DNA of 59,331 nt, from positions 1-59,331 of the forward strand of contig JARHYY010000061.1 of assembly GCA_029258405.1 (NCBI GenBank), given 5' to 3'. The notes beneath the pieces are model-generated. The model saw only the letters and a program-made list of their open reading frames with translations, did not search any database and was not told where the DNA came from. Origin of the DNA: Helicobacteraceae bacterium (lineage in GTDB: Bacteria; Campylobacterota; Campylobacteria; Campylobacterales; Helicobacteraceae). Positions 1 through 7,330 of this stretch are shown piece after piece (position 1 is the first letter of the stretch; each line of letters starts with the position of its first letter). A program made the translations under genes and the position numbers.

Positions 1-2
1 TT

Positions 3-137
3 AAAATACTAGAACCAAAATGGCAATATACAATGGGGCAAGGGGAGACTAGAATAGGTAAAAATAGAATTGAGAGAAGCGATAACCACAATATTAAAAA
101 ATCACATGAGCTATTGATTATAAAGGAGTGGCAATGA
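3..137 (+). CDS. C-terminal end of a gene entering the window, possible DNA methyltransferase
   Basis: One frame is open from the left edge to a TGA at 135-137, giving about 44 residues that include MGQGETRIGKNR and end SHELLIIKEWQ. The stop overlaps the ATG of the next gene (ATGA at 134-137), which suggests translational coupling and a real gene. The ending (HN-I-K-K-SHE-x-L-I-I) resembles the C-terminus of some DNA adenine/cytosine methyltransferases, but this is from memory and no catalytic motif lies inside the window. The function is therefore an inference. Confidence 0.45.
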   Translation, partial: KILEPKWQYTMGQGETRIGKNRIERSDNHNIKKSHELLIIKEWQ

Positions 138-547
138 AGAAAAATAAAAAATTGGTGGAAGTAGAGTTGTCATTAAATAAAGAAGAGGTTATAGCTAATT
201 TTCCAGATGGCTTTAATTTTAAGGATCCAATGAAGCAAGTTCAAAAATTTTGTGTTAATGATGAGCTCAAAAAAATTGCTTATAGTGAACAAAGTCCAAA
301 ACGTAGTTTAGATGCACTTAAAAACGGGCAAAAGAAAGGAAATCCAAGTATTAGAACTACAGGTATGCATGAAAGCATAAAAAATGAGTTAAAAAATGGA
401 AGCAAGGTCAAAGTTATAATCGAATCAGTAGAACCTCCTAAAACTCCAAAAGATCAAGCAGATGAAGAAATAAAAAAATATAAAAATGATAATGGCGGGA
501 AAGCTCCAGAATGGAATAAACAAGCAAATAGAACAAAATGGAAGTGA
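134..547 (+). CDS. Small unrecognised protein with KG-x-PSI motif, first of a paralogous pair
   Basis: This ORF encodes 137 residues. I chose ATG 134 because AAGGAG lies at 123-128, five bases upstream; an in-frame GTG at 128 would overlap that ribosome site. The protein is Lys-rich and soluble, with no signal peptide. Its centre reads SLDALKNGQKKGNPSI followed by RTTGMHES and a K-V-K-V-I-I strand. The next gene has the same pattern (TLSIYQDGGIKGHPSI, then G-K-K-I-E-F) with the same 15-residue gap after PSI, so the two look like diverged paralogues. The gene starts inside the stop codon of the preceding gene. I do not recognise the family; a subunit of a restriction-type nuclease is one possibility. 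Confidence 0.6.
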   Translation: MKKNKKLVEVELSLNKEEVIANFPDGFNFKDPMKQVQKFCVNDELKKIAYSEQSPKRSLDALKNGQKKGNPSIRTTGMHESIKNELKNGSKVKVIIESVEPPKTPKDQADEEIKKYKNDNGGKAPEWNKQANRTKWK

Positions 548-551
548 ATAA

Positions 552-1030
552 ATGAGAATAGAACAAGTCAAAACAGCATTTAAAATCGCCGATGTAGAAT
601 TTGTAGAAGGAAGCACAAAACTTAATTTCAATTATTTAAAAAACCTAAAAGATGAAAATGACAACACCTTACCACAAAAGATTCTAAAAAAGAATGTTGC
701 TAGAGTGTATTTGATTGTTGTTGATGGAGAAATTAAAAAGTAGGTGGGAGTCAAGCAACAGGTGGCATAAAAAGCACTCTATCAATTTATCAAGACGGAG
801 GGATAAAGGGGCATCCTAGCATACAAGTTATGGCGTATGGTATTTTCTTTAATTATACTATTTTGCAGGGCAAAAAGATAGAATTTTATATGATTTATCA
901 AGAGAATTTTGAAAAAGAAGTAAAAGGTTTGTTTGGGTTGAAAAAAGTAAGCAATGTTTCCATATCTTATAAATTTATAGAGCTTTGTTGCAATATGTTC
1001 TTAATAATCCTATTACTAATAGGAGCATAG
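552..1030 (+). pseudogene. Frameshifted paralogue of the preceding small gene
   Basis: The reading frame opens at ATG 552, four bases after the previous stop. After 63 residues (ending VDGEIKK) it hits TAG at 741-743, directly behind an A5G run at 735-740. The -1 frame continues without a break as GGSQATGG...KGHPSI... to a stop at 1030. Together the two pieces give about 150 residues, and the second piece carries the [ST]L-x5-G-x2-KG-x-PSI pattern of the upstream gene. A one-base loss in the A run explains this best; ribosomal slippage on A-AAG is a less likely alternative. The last residues (CCNMFLIILLLIGA) look unrelated and run into the intron remnant, so the C-terminus is probably lost as well. 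Confidence 0.55.
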
Positions 1031-1320
1031 AATATAACGATAACAGAATAAGTAGGCTATGTGCAAGTTATAGTAAATGTGAAATAAGCGGTAATAGATT
1101 AGAAGTAGGCAACATGGAATGCCATCATAAAATACCCTTACACTTAGGGGGAAATGATGAGTATAATAACTTGATATGGGTTGATAAATCTATACATAAG
1201 TTAATCCATGCAACAAAAAACAATACTATAAAGAAATATCTTAATGTAATAAACCTTGATAGTAAAGCAATAAAAAAGCTCAACCTATTAAGAGTAAAAG
1301 CGGGTAATAAACCTTTATAA
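985..1320 (+). pseudogene. Group II intron maturase remnant, C-terminal HNH endonuclease part
   Basis: About 100 residues match the C-terminal end of group II intron-encoded proteins: an RSIEYNDNRIS lead-in, a zinc-type KCEISG, then the HNH core MECHHKIPLHLGGNDEYNNL and HKLIHATK, ending in a KLNLLRVKAGNKPL-like tail. The usual reverse-transcriptase and maturase X domains (about 400 residues) are missing. Upstream sequence is an unrelated frame, so this is a 5'-truncated remnant. Intron domain V follows about 50 bases downstream, as expected for an ORF in domain IV. Confidence 0.8.
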
Positions 1321-1368
1321 AAGGTTCTTTGTTTATTTGAATAGATGAAATGATTATTTAAAATTATG

Positions 1369-1440
1369 GCAAGCTGTGTGCTCTGAAAGCTTGCACGGTT
1401 TAGAGTGGGGGAAAACCTAGAGATAACTTCAAAGGGTTAG
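1369..1440 (+). ncRNA. Group II intron 3' end (domain V and probable domain VI)
   Basis: The segment from 1371 to 1401 folds as domain V: AAGCTGTGTGC, a CTGAAAG tip, and CTTGCACGGTTT as the returning strand. It includes the AGC catalytic triad position and the GAAA-type tetraloop; consensus domain V reads GAGCCGU...GAAAG...ACGGUUC. A short GTGGGGGAAAACC segment follows, as in the V-VI linker and domain VI. The position directly downstream of the HNH ORF fits an intron. Several stem pairs are G-U or mismatched, so splicing activity is doubtful. Confidence 0.7.
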
Positions 1441-1569
1441 GTATTGCTAATGATATGCTTAGTTAAATCTATACATAAGTTAATATATGCAACAAAACAA
1501 ATACTATAATACATATCTTCATGATATAAATCTTGATAGCAAAGTATTCAAAAGGTTAGGTATTGCTAA
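1435..1569 (+). repeat. Duplicated maturase-tail fragment flanked by 16-bp direct repeats
   Basis: GGTTAGGTATTGCTAA occurs at 1435-1450 and again at 1554-1569 (period 119). Between them lies a second, decayed copy of the HNH-ORF tail: 1467-1557 closely matches 1184-1279 (KSIHKLI(H/Y)ATK region) but carries stop codons. An intron-ORF piece downstream of domain V is not normal intron order. The same arrangement recurs on the minus strand near 13.8 kb. Confidence 0.75.
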
Positions 1570-1602
1570 AATATTTTCACTATAGCTAAAAGTGCTAGAT
1601 GG

Positions 1603-1633
1603 TTTATCTCTTGCTTCACAAGCAAGAGATAAA
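1603..1633. terminator. Strong hairpin at the 3' end of gltA
   Basis: TTTATCTCTTGCTT at 1603-1616 pairs perfectly over 14 bp with 1620-1633, leaving a three-base CAC loop. It lies 51 bases beyond the gltA stop and close to the end of the intron remnant, so it may stop transcription from both sides. No long U run follows on either strand. Confidence 0.6.
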
Positions 1634-1683
1634 TTGTTTATTTGTAATATAAACTTTTTAAAATTTTATATCAATGAATAACA

Positions 1684-2967
1684 TTATTTGCCAAGATAAA
1701 CCTGCCTTGGACGTGTAATACGTGCATGAGGGTTTTTCATGTGTTCTATTACTTGTGCACACCAGCCCGGCATTCTCCCGATAACAAATATTGGTGTAAA
1801 GAGCTGAACAGGAATTTTTAAGGCACTCAAAATAATACCACTGTAAAAATCAACATTGGGATAAAGATTTCTCTGTTTAAAATAATCATCACTCAAAGCA
1901 ACTTCTTCAAGTTTTTCTGCTATATCACTTAATTTTGTATCCATGGTAATACCTTTTTTGTGTAGCTCATCTTTCAATGTTTTAATGGCTTTTGCACGAG
2001 GATCATAGCTCTTATATACCCTATGTCCAAATCCCATAAGCCTAAATGGATCACTTTTATCTTTTACTCTTTCTATAAATTTACCTACATTTTTAACATC
2101 ACCAATTTCTCTAAGTTGGTCAAGGACTTTTTCGTTTGCACCTCCATGAGCAGGACCCCAAAGTGCATTTATCCCTGCTGAAATTGCTGCATAAGGATGC
2201 ACACCTGTTGAAGCAACATTGCGTACAGTTGTGGTTGAGGCATTTTGTCCATGGTCAGCATGGAGAGAGAATATTCTATCTAAGGCTTGCACTTCCAGTG
2301 GAGTAATTGTAGTTTCTCCAGAGCGGGTGTATTTTAATCTTCCGCTTGGATATGCTCTAAGCATATACAAGAAGTTTTCTACATAACTTAGAGAAATATC
2401 AGGATAAATAAATGGTGCACCAACAGAATTACGATATGAAAATGCTACTAAAGTAGTAATTTTTGCAATAATTCTTCGTGCCATTGTTTGATAGTCACCC
2501 TCATGTTCCATATCTTTATGATCGAAGTGGAAAGTAGATAACGCAGCTACAGCCGAACTTAAGTTTGCCATCGGATGTGCATTATCTGGAAAGGCACTGA
2601 AAATATTAATAAGCCCCTCATGCAGAAAGCTACGATGCCTTAACTCTAAATCAAACTCTTCTGATTCTTCTTTGTTTTTTGGTGCTTCGCCAGTAATGAG
2701 CAATTTTGCAATATCAGTAAAGGAATATTTTTCTACAATTTCTTGTATGGGCTGACCTTTATATAAAAGTTGTCCTTCTTTACCATTGATGTAGCTAATA
2801 GTACTTTGGCAACCAGCGGTGGAGCCATATCCCGGATCATAGGAAAAAATACCTGTTGTTTCAAAAAGCTTAGAAAAGTCTATAGCTTTTGGTCCTCGTG
2901 TGCAGTCAATAAGGTTAAACTCAAATTTTTCACCTGTTTCATTATTGATTAATGTAACTGTTCCCAT
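1684..2967 (-). CDS. gltA: Citrate synthase (type II)
   Basis: Citrate synthase condenses oxaloacetate and acetyl-CoA to citrate at the entry to the TCA cycle, in the cytoplasm. The 427-residue length is usual for the hexameric bacterial type. The catalytic residues are visible: His in ALWGPAHGGANE (about residue 274), His in MGFGHRVYKSYDPRA (about 314) and Asp in NVDFYSG (about 373). The N-terminal beta-domain DPGY..TA.CQS is also present. ATG 2967 has AAAAGGAG seven bases upstream. The gene is monocistronic, with a leader of about 210 nt and a hairpin at its end. Confidence 0.97.
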   Translation of the reverse strand: MGTVTLINNETGEKFEFNLIDCTRGPKAIDFSKLFETTGIFSYDPGYGSTAGCQSTISYINGKEGQLLYKGQPIQEIVEKYSFTDIAKLLITGEAPKNKEESEEFDLELRHRSFLHEGLINIFSAFPDNAHPMANLSSAVAALSTFHFDHKDMEHEGDYQTMARRIIAKITTLVAFSYRNSVGAPFIYPDISLSYVENFLYMLRAYPSGRLKYTRSGETTITPLEVQALDRIFSLHADHGQNASTTTVRNVASTGVHPYAAISAGINALWGPAHGGANEKVLDQLREIGDVKNVGKFIERVKDKSDPFRLMGFGHRVYKSYDPRAKAIKTLKDELHKKGITMDTKLSDIAEKLEEVALSDDYFKQRNLYPNVDFYSGIILSALKIPVQLFTPIFVIGRMPGWCAQVIEHMKNPHARITRPRQVYLGK

Positions 2968-3193
2968 ACTACTCCTTTTTAGGAAAAAATTAAATGAGGC
3001 ACAATGCCTCTTTTGTTTAAGCGAATAATCCTCCGCTTACAAGAAATGATGGCTTTCTTAACTTAAAGCTAAGTAAAATCTCAGCTCACCTAAAAGGTTT
3101 TTAGTCCAATAAAACTCGCTAACCCAAAGCTTTTAATCCATGCTCTTTTTAAGATATCCCTACCTGCATTTATAGCAATATTATATCACAATT
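2968..3193 (-). promoter_or_regulatory. gltA promoter and long structured leader with shared leader motif
   Basis: Read toward gltA, an AATTGTGATATAAT promoter core lies at 3193-3180, about 210 bases before the ATG. The leader then contains the shared motif (3103-3057: AAAAACCTTTTAGGTGAGC, then TGAGATTTTACTTAGC and TTTAAGTTAAG), a small AAGCG/CGCTT hairpin (3019-3038) and a GAGGC/GCCTC hairpin (2996-3010). AGCTGAG and CTTAGCT within the motif can pair with one G-U. The same motif precedes the genes starting at 35398 and 19263. It may be a structured cis-regulatory RNA. Confidence 0.55.
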
Positions 3194-3478
3194 AATTAAA
3201 TATTGCCTTGAAATTTTGTTATGCTAGCTTATTAATTGTTAAGAGTTTTTAGCAATTCACCCACTTAAGAGCCTTCTTGCTTGTCATGGATAAAGCAGGT
3301 AGATTGAATACTTTGTCAAATTTCTACTGAAATAAGGCTTAAAATAAAGAAAATGGGAATTTTAAATAAAACATCTGGTATATTTTTTGCTCTTTCTGAT
3401 TGTTTTGATTTAATTTTTAAAGTAATTCTTAGCCCTATTTTTTTATAATATAGAGTTTAAATTATTGTACTTTGTTAT

Positions 3479-3567
3479 AGACAGGTGTCCGAGCGGTTTA
3501 AGGAGCACGCCTGGAACGCGTGTAAGGTTCAAAGCCTTCAGGGGTTCAAATCCCCTTCTGTCTGCCA
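3479..3567 (+). tRNA. tRNA-Ser (anticodon GGA)
   Basis: This is an 89-nt class II tRNA with an encoded CCA. The acceptor AGACAGG pairs with TCTGTCT, the anticodon loop is CTGGAAC, there is a long variable arm (GTAAGGTTCAAAGCCTTC), and the T arm is GGGGTTCAAATCCCC. A TATAAT at 3444-3449 could be its promoter. Confidence 0.95.
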
Positions 3568-3760
3568 TAAACCCGCTTTATTCTTTGTTGTAGATTTGTT
3601 CGTTTAACTATTCCAAGAAAATAAATAACTCGTTTATGTAGGCAGATGATCAATCCTGCTTTGTATAATTATTGATAGTATAAGTTAGTTGTGATTTATT
3701 ATTCTTCTTTTTGAAGAAATTAGTGCTTTAATTTAAACGCTAAGTTTGAAAGGATAAAAC

Positions 3761-4825
3761 ATGCTCGGTGTAGCACTTTTAGGTTGTGGGCGTATTGCAT
3801 CGCGACATGCAGAGATATTAAGCAAAGGGGAGATTAAGGGGGCAAATCTTGTAGCAGTATGCGATATACAAAAACAAAAAGCAGAAATTTTTGGGCAAAA
3901 ATATAATCTACCATATTTTTATGACTATAAAACAATGCTTGAAAAGTGTAAAGAGATTGATATTGTTTCCATATTGACACCTAGTGGTATGCATGCACAA
4001 AATACATTGCAAATTGCTCCTTATAAAAAGCATATTATTGTTGAGAAACCTATGGCTCTTACTCTTGATGATGCTGATGCAATGATTAAGATTTGCGATG
4101 AGTATGGGATTAAACTTTTTGTAGTAAAACAAAACCGCTATAACCTCCCTGTGCAAAAGCTAAGAGAAGCTTTAGAAAGAGGACGGTTTGGAAAAATCGT
4201 TATGGGAAGCGTCAGAGTTCGCTGGTGTAGAGACCAAAACTACTATAATCAAGATTCTTGGCGAGGAACATGGGCAATGGATGGTGGGGTTTTTACAAAT
4301 CAAGCAAGCCATCATATTGATTTGCTTGAATGGATGTTGGGCGATGTAGAGAGCGTGTTTGCTAAAAGCCAAACTGCATTGAGCAATATTGAGGCTGAAG
4401 ATACAGGTGTGGCTATTGTAAAATTTTGTAATGGTGCATTGGGAGTTATAGAGGCAACTACTGCTACAAGACCAAAAGATCTCGAAGGTAGCATTTCCAT
4501 CTTAGGTGAATTAGGCAGTGTTGAGATTGGAGGTTTTGCAGTTAATAAAATTTTACATTGGAATTTTACGCACACCATTCCGAGTGATAGTGAAGTTTTA
4601 GAGCGATATTCCACTAACCCTCCAAATGTTTATGGCTTTGGGCATAGAGAATATTACTTGCATGTAGTAGATTCTATTATGCACAATAAAAAAGCTTTAG
4701 TTGATGGGCTAGAAGGAAGAAAAAGCCTAGAGCTTATTGTGGCTCTATATGAAAGCGTAGAAACAGGCAAAGAAGTTTTTTTGAAATTTCAACCACAAAA
4801 ATGTAAGCTAGGACATAAAGTATGA
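3761..4825 (+). CDS. Gfo/Idh/MocA oxidoreductase, likely UDP-sugar 3-dehydrogenase (WbpB/WlbA-like)
   Basis: This 354-residue NAD-dependent dehydrogenase probably oxidises the C3 hydroxyl of a nucleotide-activated amino sugar in surface glycan synthesis. It has an N-terminal Rossmann fold (G-C-G-R-I-A at 8-13), the family EKP motif at 95-97 and the C-terminal substrate motif R-D-Q-x-Y-Y...W-R-G-T-W...D-G-G-V...N-Q..H-H-I-D (about 157-187), which is typical of WbpB/WlbA. GAAAGG lies upstream of ATG 3761. It overlaps the next gene by four bases (ATGA) and is first in a three-gene cassette; a TATAAT lies at 3664-3669. The matching aminotransferase (WbpE type) is not in the window. Confidence 0.8.
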   Translation: MLGVALLGCGRIASRHAEILSKGEIKGANLVAVCDIQKQKAEIFGQKYNLPYFYDYKTMLEKCKEIDIVSILTPSGMHAQNTLQIAPYKKHIIVEKPMALTLDDADAMIKICDEYGIKLFVVKQNRYNLPVQKLREALERGRFGKIVMGSVRVRWCRDQNYYNQDSWRGTWAMDGGVFTNQASHHIDLLEWMLGDVESVFAKSQTALSNIEAEDTGVAIVKFCNGALGVIEATTATRPKDLEGSISILGELGSVEIGGFAVNKILHWNFTHTIPSDSEVLERYSTNPPNVYGFGHREYYLHVVDSIMHNKKALVDGLEGRKSLELIVALYESVETGKEVFLKFQPQKCKLGHKV

Positions 4826-5451
4826 AAAAAGTTATTTTCTTAGGTGCTAAGGATATTGGCGTGGCTTGTCTTAAAGAACTTTTCTTAAGACAAGTAGAAC
4901 TAAACTATAAAATTATTGCTGTACTTACTTCTCCTAGAGGTGAGGGTATAAGAAATTTTTGCAAAAAGCATGATTTAGCTATTTTTGAACATTTAGATGA
5001 TATCCTAGAGAAAGCATGCGATATACTTTTTAGTGTACAATACCACCAGATATTATCTCCTCGCCATATTAAAATTGCAAAAGAAATTGCTTTTAATTTA
5101 CACTTAGCCCCTCTTCCAGAATATCGTGGTTGCAATCAGTTTTCTTTTGCTCTACTTAATGATGATAAAGAATTTGGAGTAACTATCCACAGGCTTGAAA
5201 AGGGCATTGATAGCGGAGCTATTGTTTTTGAAAAGCGGTTTGATATTCCTTCTGATTGTTTTGTAGATGAGCTTGTTAAAATTGCTTCACAATATGGATT
5301 TGAGCTTTTTTCTTCTTCACTTCCTGCTTTGATAAATGGCAATTATGAGCTGATACCACAAAGCAGTCGCATAAGCCACCGCAGAGAATTTCATTTGCGT
5401 CGCGAAATTGATTCATTAAAATGTATAGATATAGCGGGGGGGCATAATTGA
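4822..5451 (+). CDS. Formyltransferase-fold protein, likely sugar N-formyltransferase
   Basis: The 209-residue protein has the formyl-tetrahydrofolate transferase fold. The catalytic signature is visible: Asn92 and His94 in FNLHLAPLPEYRG and Asp130 in GIDSGAI. At this length it is far shorter than methionyl-tRNA formyltransferase (about 310). With its place between a sugar dehydrogenase and a sugar acetyltransferase, this points to N-formylation of an amino sugar. The start overlaps the upstream stop (ATGA). A run of seven G (5436-5442) sits in the last codons, five bases before the next gene's start, so slippage would alter the C-terminus and possibly coupling. Confidence 0.75.
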   Translation: MKKVIFLGAKDIGVACLKELFLRQVELNYKIIAVLTSPRGEGIRNFCKKHDLAIFEHLDDILEKACDILFSVQYHQILSPRHIKIAKEIAFNLHLAPLPEYRGCNQFSFALLNDDKEFGVTIHRLEKGIDSGAIVFEKRFDIPSDCFVDELVKIASQYGFELFSSSLPALINGNYELIPQSSRISHRREFHLRREIDSLKCIDIAGGHN

Positions 5452-5999
5452 AAGAATTATCAGAGCAACCTCAATGCCGGGATTTGAACCGCCATACTGT
5501 TTTATCGGAGGGAAAAAAATCTTTTTTGTACGAGAAGAATGATTTTTGTATATACCATAAAGTTCAAGTACGCAATGTAAAATGCGGACAGAAAGTAAGG
5601 ATTGTTGAGCCTTGTAATCTATATGAATGTGAGCTTGGAGATTTTGTTTTTATCGGTCCTTTTGTTGAAATTCAAAAAGGAGTTAAGATTGGAGCTCATA
5701 CCCGCATACAATCCCACACTTTTATTTGTGAGCTTGTAAGCATAGGGATATCATGCTTTATTGGGCATGGTGTTATGTTTGTAAATGATTTATTTTCTAT
5801 GGGAGGTCCAAGTGGAGATCCAGCTTTATGGAAAGAGACAGTTATTGGGAATAATGTAAGCATTGGCTCAAATGCAACTATTTTGCCAGTAAAAATATGT
5901 GATGGGGCTGTTATTGGGGCGGGGAGTGTTGTGTGTAAAGATATTACAGTAAAAGGAGTATACGCAGGTAATCCAGCCTCGTTATTGCGAGTGCTTTAG
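5448..5999 (+). CDS. Hexapeptide-repeat N-acetyltransferase (WbpD/WlbB-like)
   Basis: The 183-residue protein has left-handed beta-helix hexapeptide repeats from about residue 45 to 175 (for example IGAHTRI, IGNNVSIGSNATI, IGAGSVV). Its ending VYAGNPASLLR is typical of nucleotide-sugar acetyltransferases. WbpD-family enzymes acetylate the 3-amino group of a UDP-2-acetamido-3-amino sugar. The proposed TTG start overlaps the upstream stop (TTGA at 5448-5451) and follows the G7 run, so the start is uncertain; the first 40 residues are not conserved-looking. With the two preceding genes it forms a dehydrogenase/formyl/acetyl cassette. Confidence 0.75.
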   Translation: MKELSEQPQCRDLNRHTVLSEGKKSFLYEKNDFCIYHKVQVRNVKCGQKVRIVEPCNLYECELGDFVFIGPFVEIQKGVKIGAHTRIQSHTFICELVSIGISCFIGHGVMFVNDLFSMGGPSGDPALWKETVIGNNVSIGSNATILPVKICDGAVIGAGSVVCKDITVKGVYAGNPASLLRVL

Positions 6000-6061
6000 C
6001 AATTCCAGCCTAAATCCCTTGTTATCTCCAGTCCCCTGCCAAACTACGCAAACAAAATTTT

Positions 6062-6090
6062 GAGTGAGCATGTATCATTAATGTTCACTC
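6062..6090 (+). terminator. Possible terminator hairpin after the sugar cassette
   Basis: GAGTGAGCAT (6062-6071) pairs with ATGTTCACTC (6081-6090) over 10 positions, one of them G-U, around a nine-base loop. It lies about 60 bases past the acetyltransferase stop. No clear U run follows, so the call is weak. Confidence 0.4.
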
Positions 6091-6938
6091 TAATATACAT
6101 TGCATCTCTTACGAATATAGAATCTTTTATGAAGATTTAACTTACTTTTGCTCTTGACACATTAAATTTTCTAATGCTTTACTCTTGAAAGATTTATATT
6201 ATTAAGAAATATCCTAAGCTCTTAATGTATTTTGGTATATTATAGATGTATCTTTAATATTTTTGAGTTTTATATTATTTATGACTTTTTAAAGTGAGTG
6301 TCATATTACAATCTATGCTACTGTGATATGTATTTATAGGAGTTATATATGTCTAAGCTTTATTATAATTCTTGCTTCAAATCTAGAGCACCATAGATTT
6401 TTTATAGCATGCTTACTTGTTCTTGATGTTTAACGCTATGCTTTTAAGACTATATCCTTGAGCTTCTTTTGAGCTTTGATTTTAAATCCTAAGAACTCAT
6501 TATATTGTTTATATTGTTTCCTTAAGTTTATGATTTGATATTTATACCTTAAGACTTTGCATAAACATTTCTTAGATTTTTTTATAATATTTATACAATG
6601 CAACATATTATCAGAGAAACTCTCTATTAATAACAATATGTAGTTTATTGTTATTCTATAGCTCTATATTATTATTATAGAGTTCTCTATTGTTTTTGGT
6701 TTTAAATTCTAAGATTCTTTTTGTTGTTATTATGAGATTCTCTATTGAATCATTATCTCTTTAAAGCTATTTACTCTTTAAGTGAATTTCTTTGTTCTTT
6801 TGAATGTATTTAATGGCTAGGTTTTTAGCTCTACTCTTATATAAGAGCTTAATACTTATGCTTGAGAATCAATGAGATTTGTATATTGCAAGGGATTATT
6901 TATTGTAAGAAATTATTCTATATTATTATCTCAAGTCT

Positions 6939-7148
6939 AACTCCTTAATCATATCAATGGCATATAATGAGAACATATATATAAGAGTGCTTTGAGATAG
7001 CTCCTTAATGCTCTTTTGTATGGTATATATAATTCTAGGTGTTTTTAAGAATTCTTATATTTTTATGTTTATATATAGTTTAAATAGAGTGTTGAGTAAA
7101 TTTTTAAGTTTGTATTTTTGTTTAAATTATAGTTGGGTTTAGTTATTG
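6939..7148 (+). repeat. Dispersed intergenic repeat, copy I
   Basis: This segment aligns over about 210 bases with the reverse complement of 58288-58514. Shared blocks include CTCCTTAATCAT, a TATATAATTCTA(G/A)GTG block followed by TTTTTA, and an A/GAGTAAAT...GGTT tail. The similarity is patchy with indels, as in an old repeat. It has no coding sense on either strand. Confidence 0.6.
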
Positions 7149-7330
7149 TTTAAGTTTTGATATTGTGTGCTTTGATAGCACTTGTAGTGAGGAATGTTAG
7201 AACAAGTAATGATATTCTTTCTGATTAAATGTTTTTATAAACACATAGCCAAAAAAGAAAATGCTTATAGCTCTTGCTAAATTATATTCATATATACTAT
7301 AATGCGATGTTTCTTCTTTGTTACCCTACC

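Larger units (their letters stand above)
6000..7330. other. Gene-poor AT-rich intergenic region
   Basis: About 1.3 kb has no supported gene. Frames here are short and AT-rich with no recognisable domain. It holds the hairpin at 6062-6090, a 15-codon ORF with a good ribosome site (TAGGAG at 6337-6342, ATG 6349, stop 6394-6396) of unknown meaning, several TATAAT-like boxes, and near its right end (6939-7148) a degenerate repeat also found at 58288-58514. Confidence 0.6.

Noticed and set aside
830..1030. The 66-residue frame starting at 830 as a separate gene
   Set aside because: Its frame is open upstream to 743 and continues the paralogue pattern, so it is the second part of the frameshifted gene.
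6349..6396. A 15-codon ORF with a good TAGGAG site (MSKLYYNSCFKSRAP)
   Set aside because: Too short to judge and nothing downstream in frame or in operon; noted in the region entry only.
6436..6636. A Lys-rich 66-residue minus frame in the gene-poor region
   Set aside because: Composition follows the AT-rich DNA, there is no good ribosome site and no motif.
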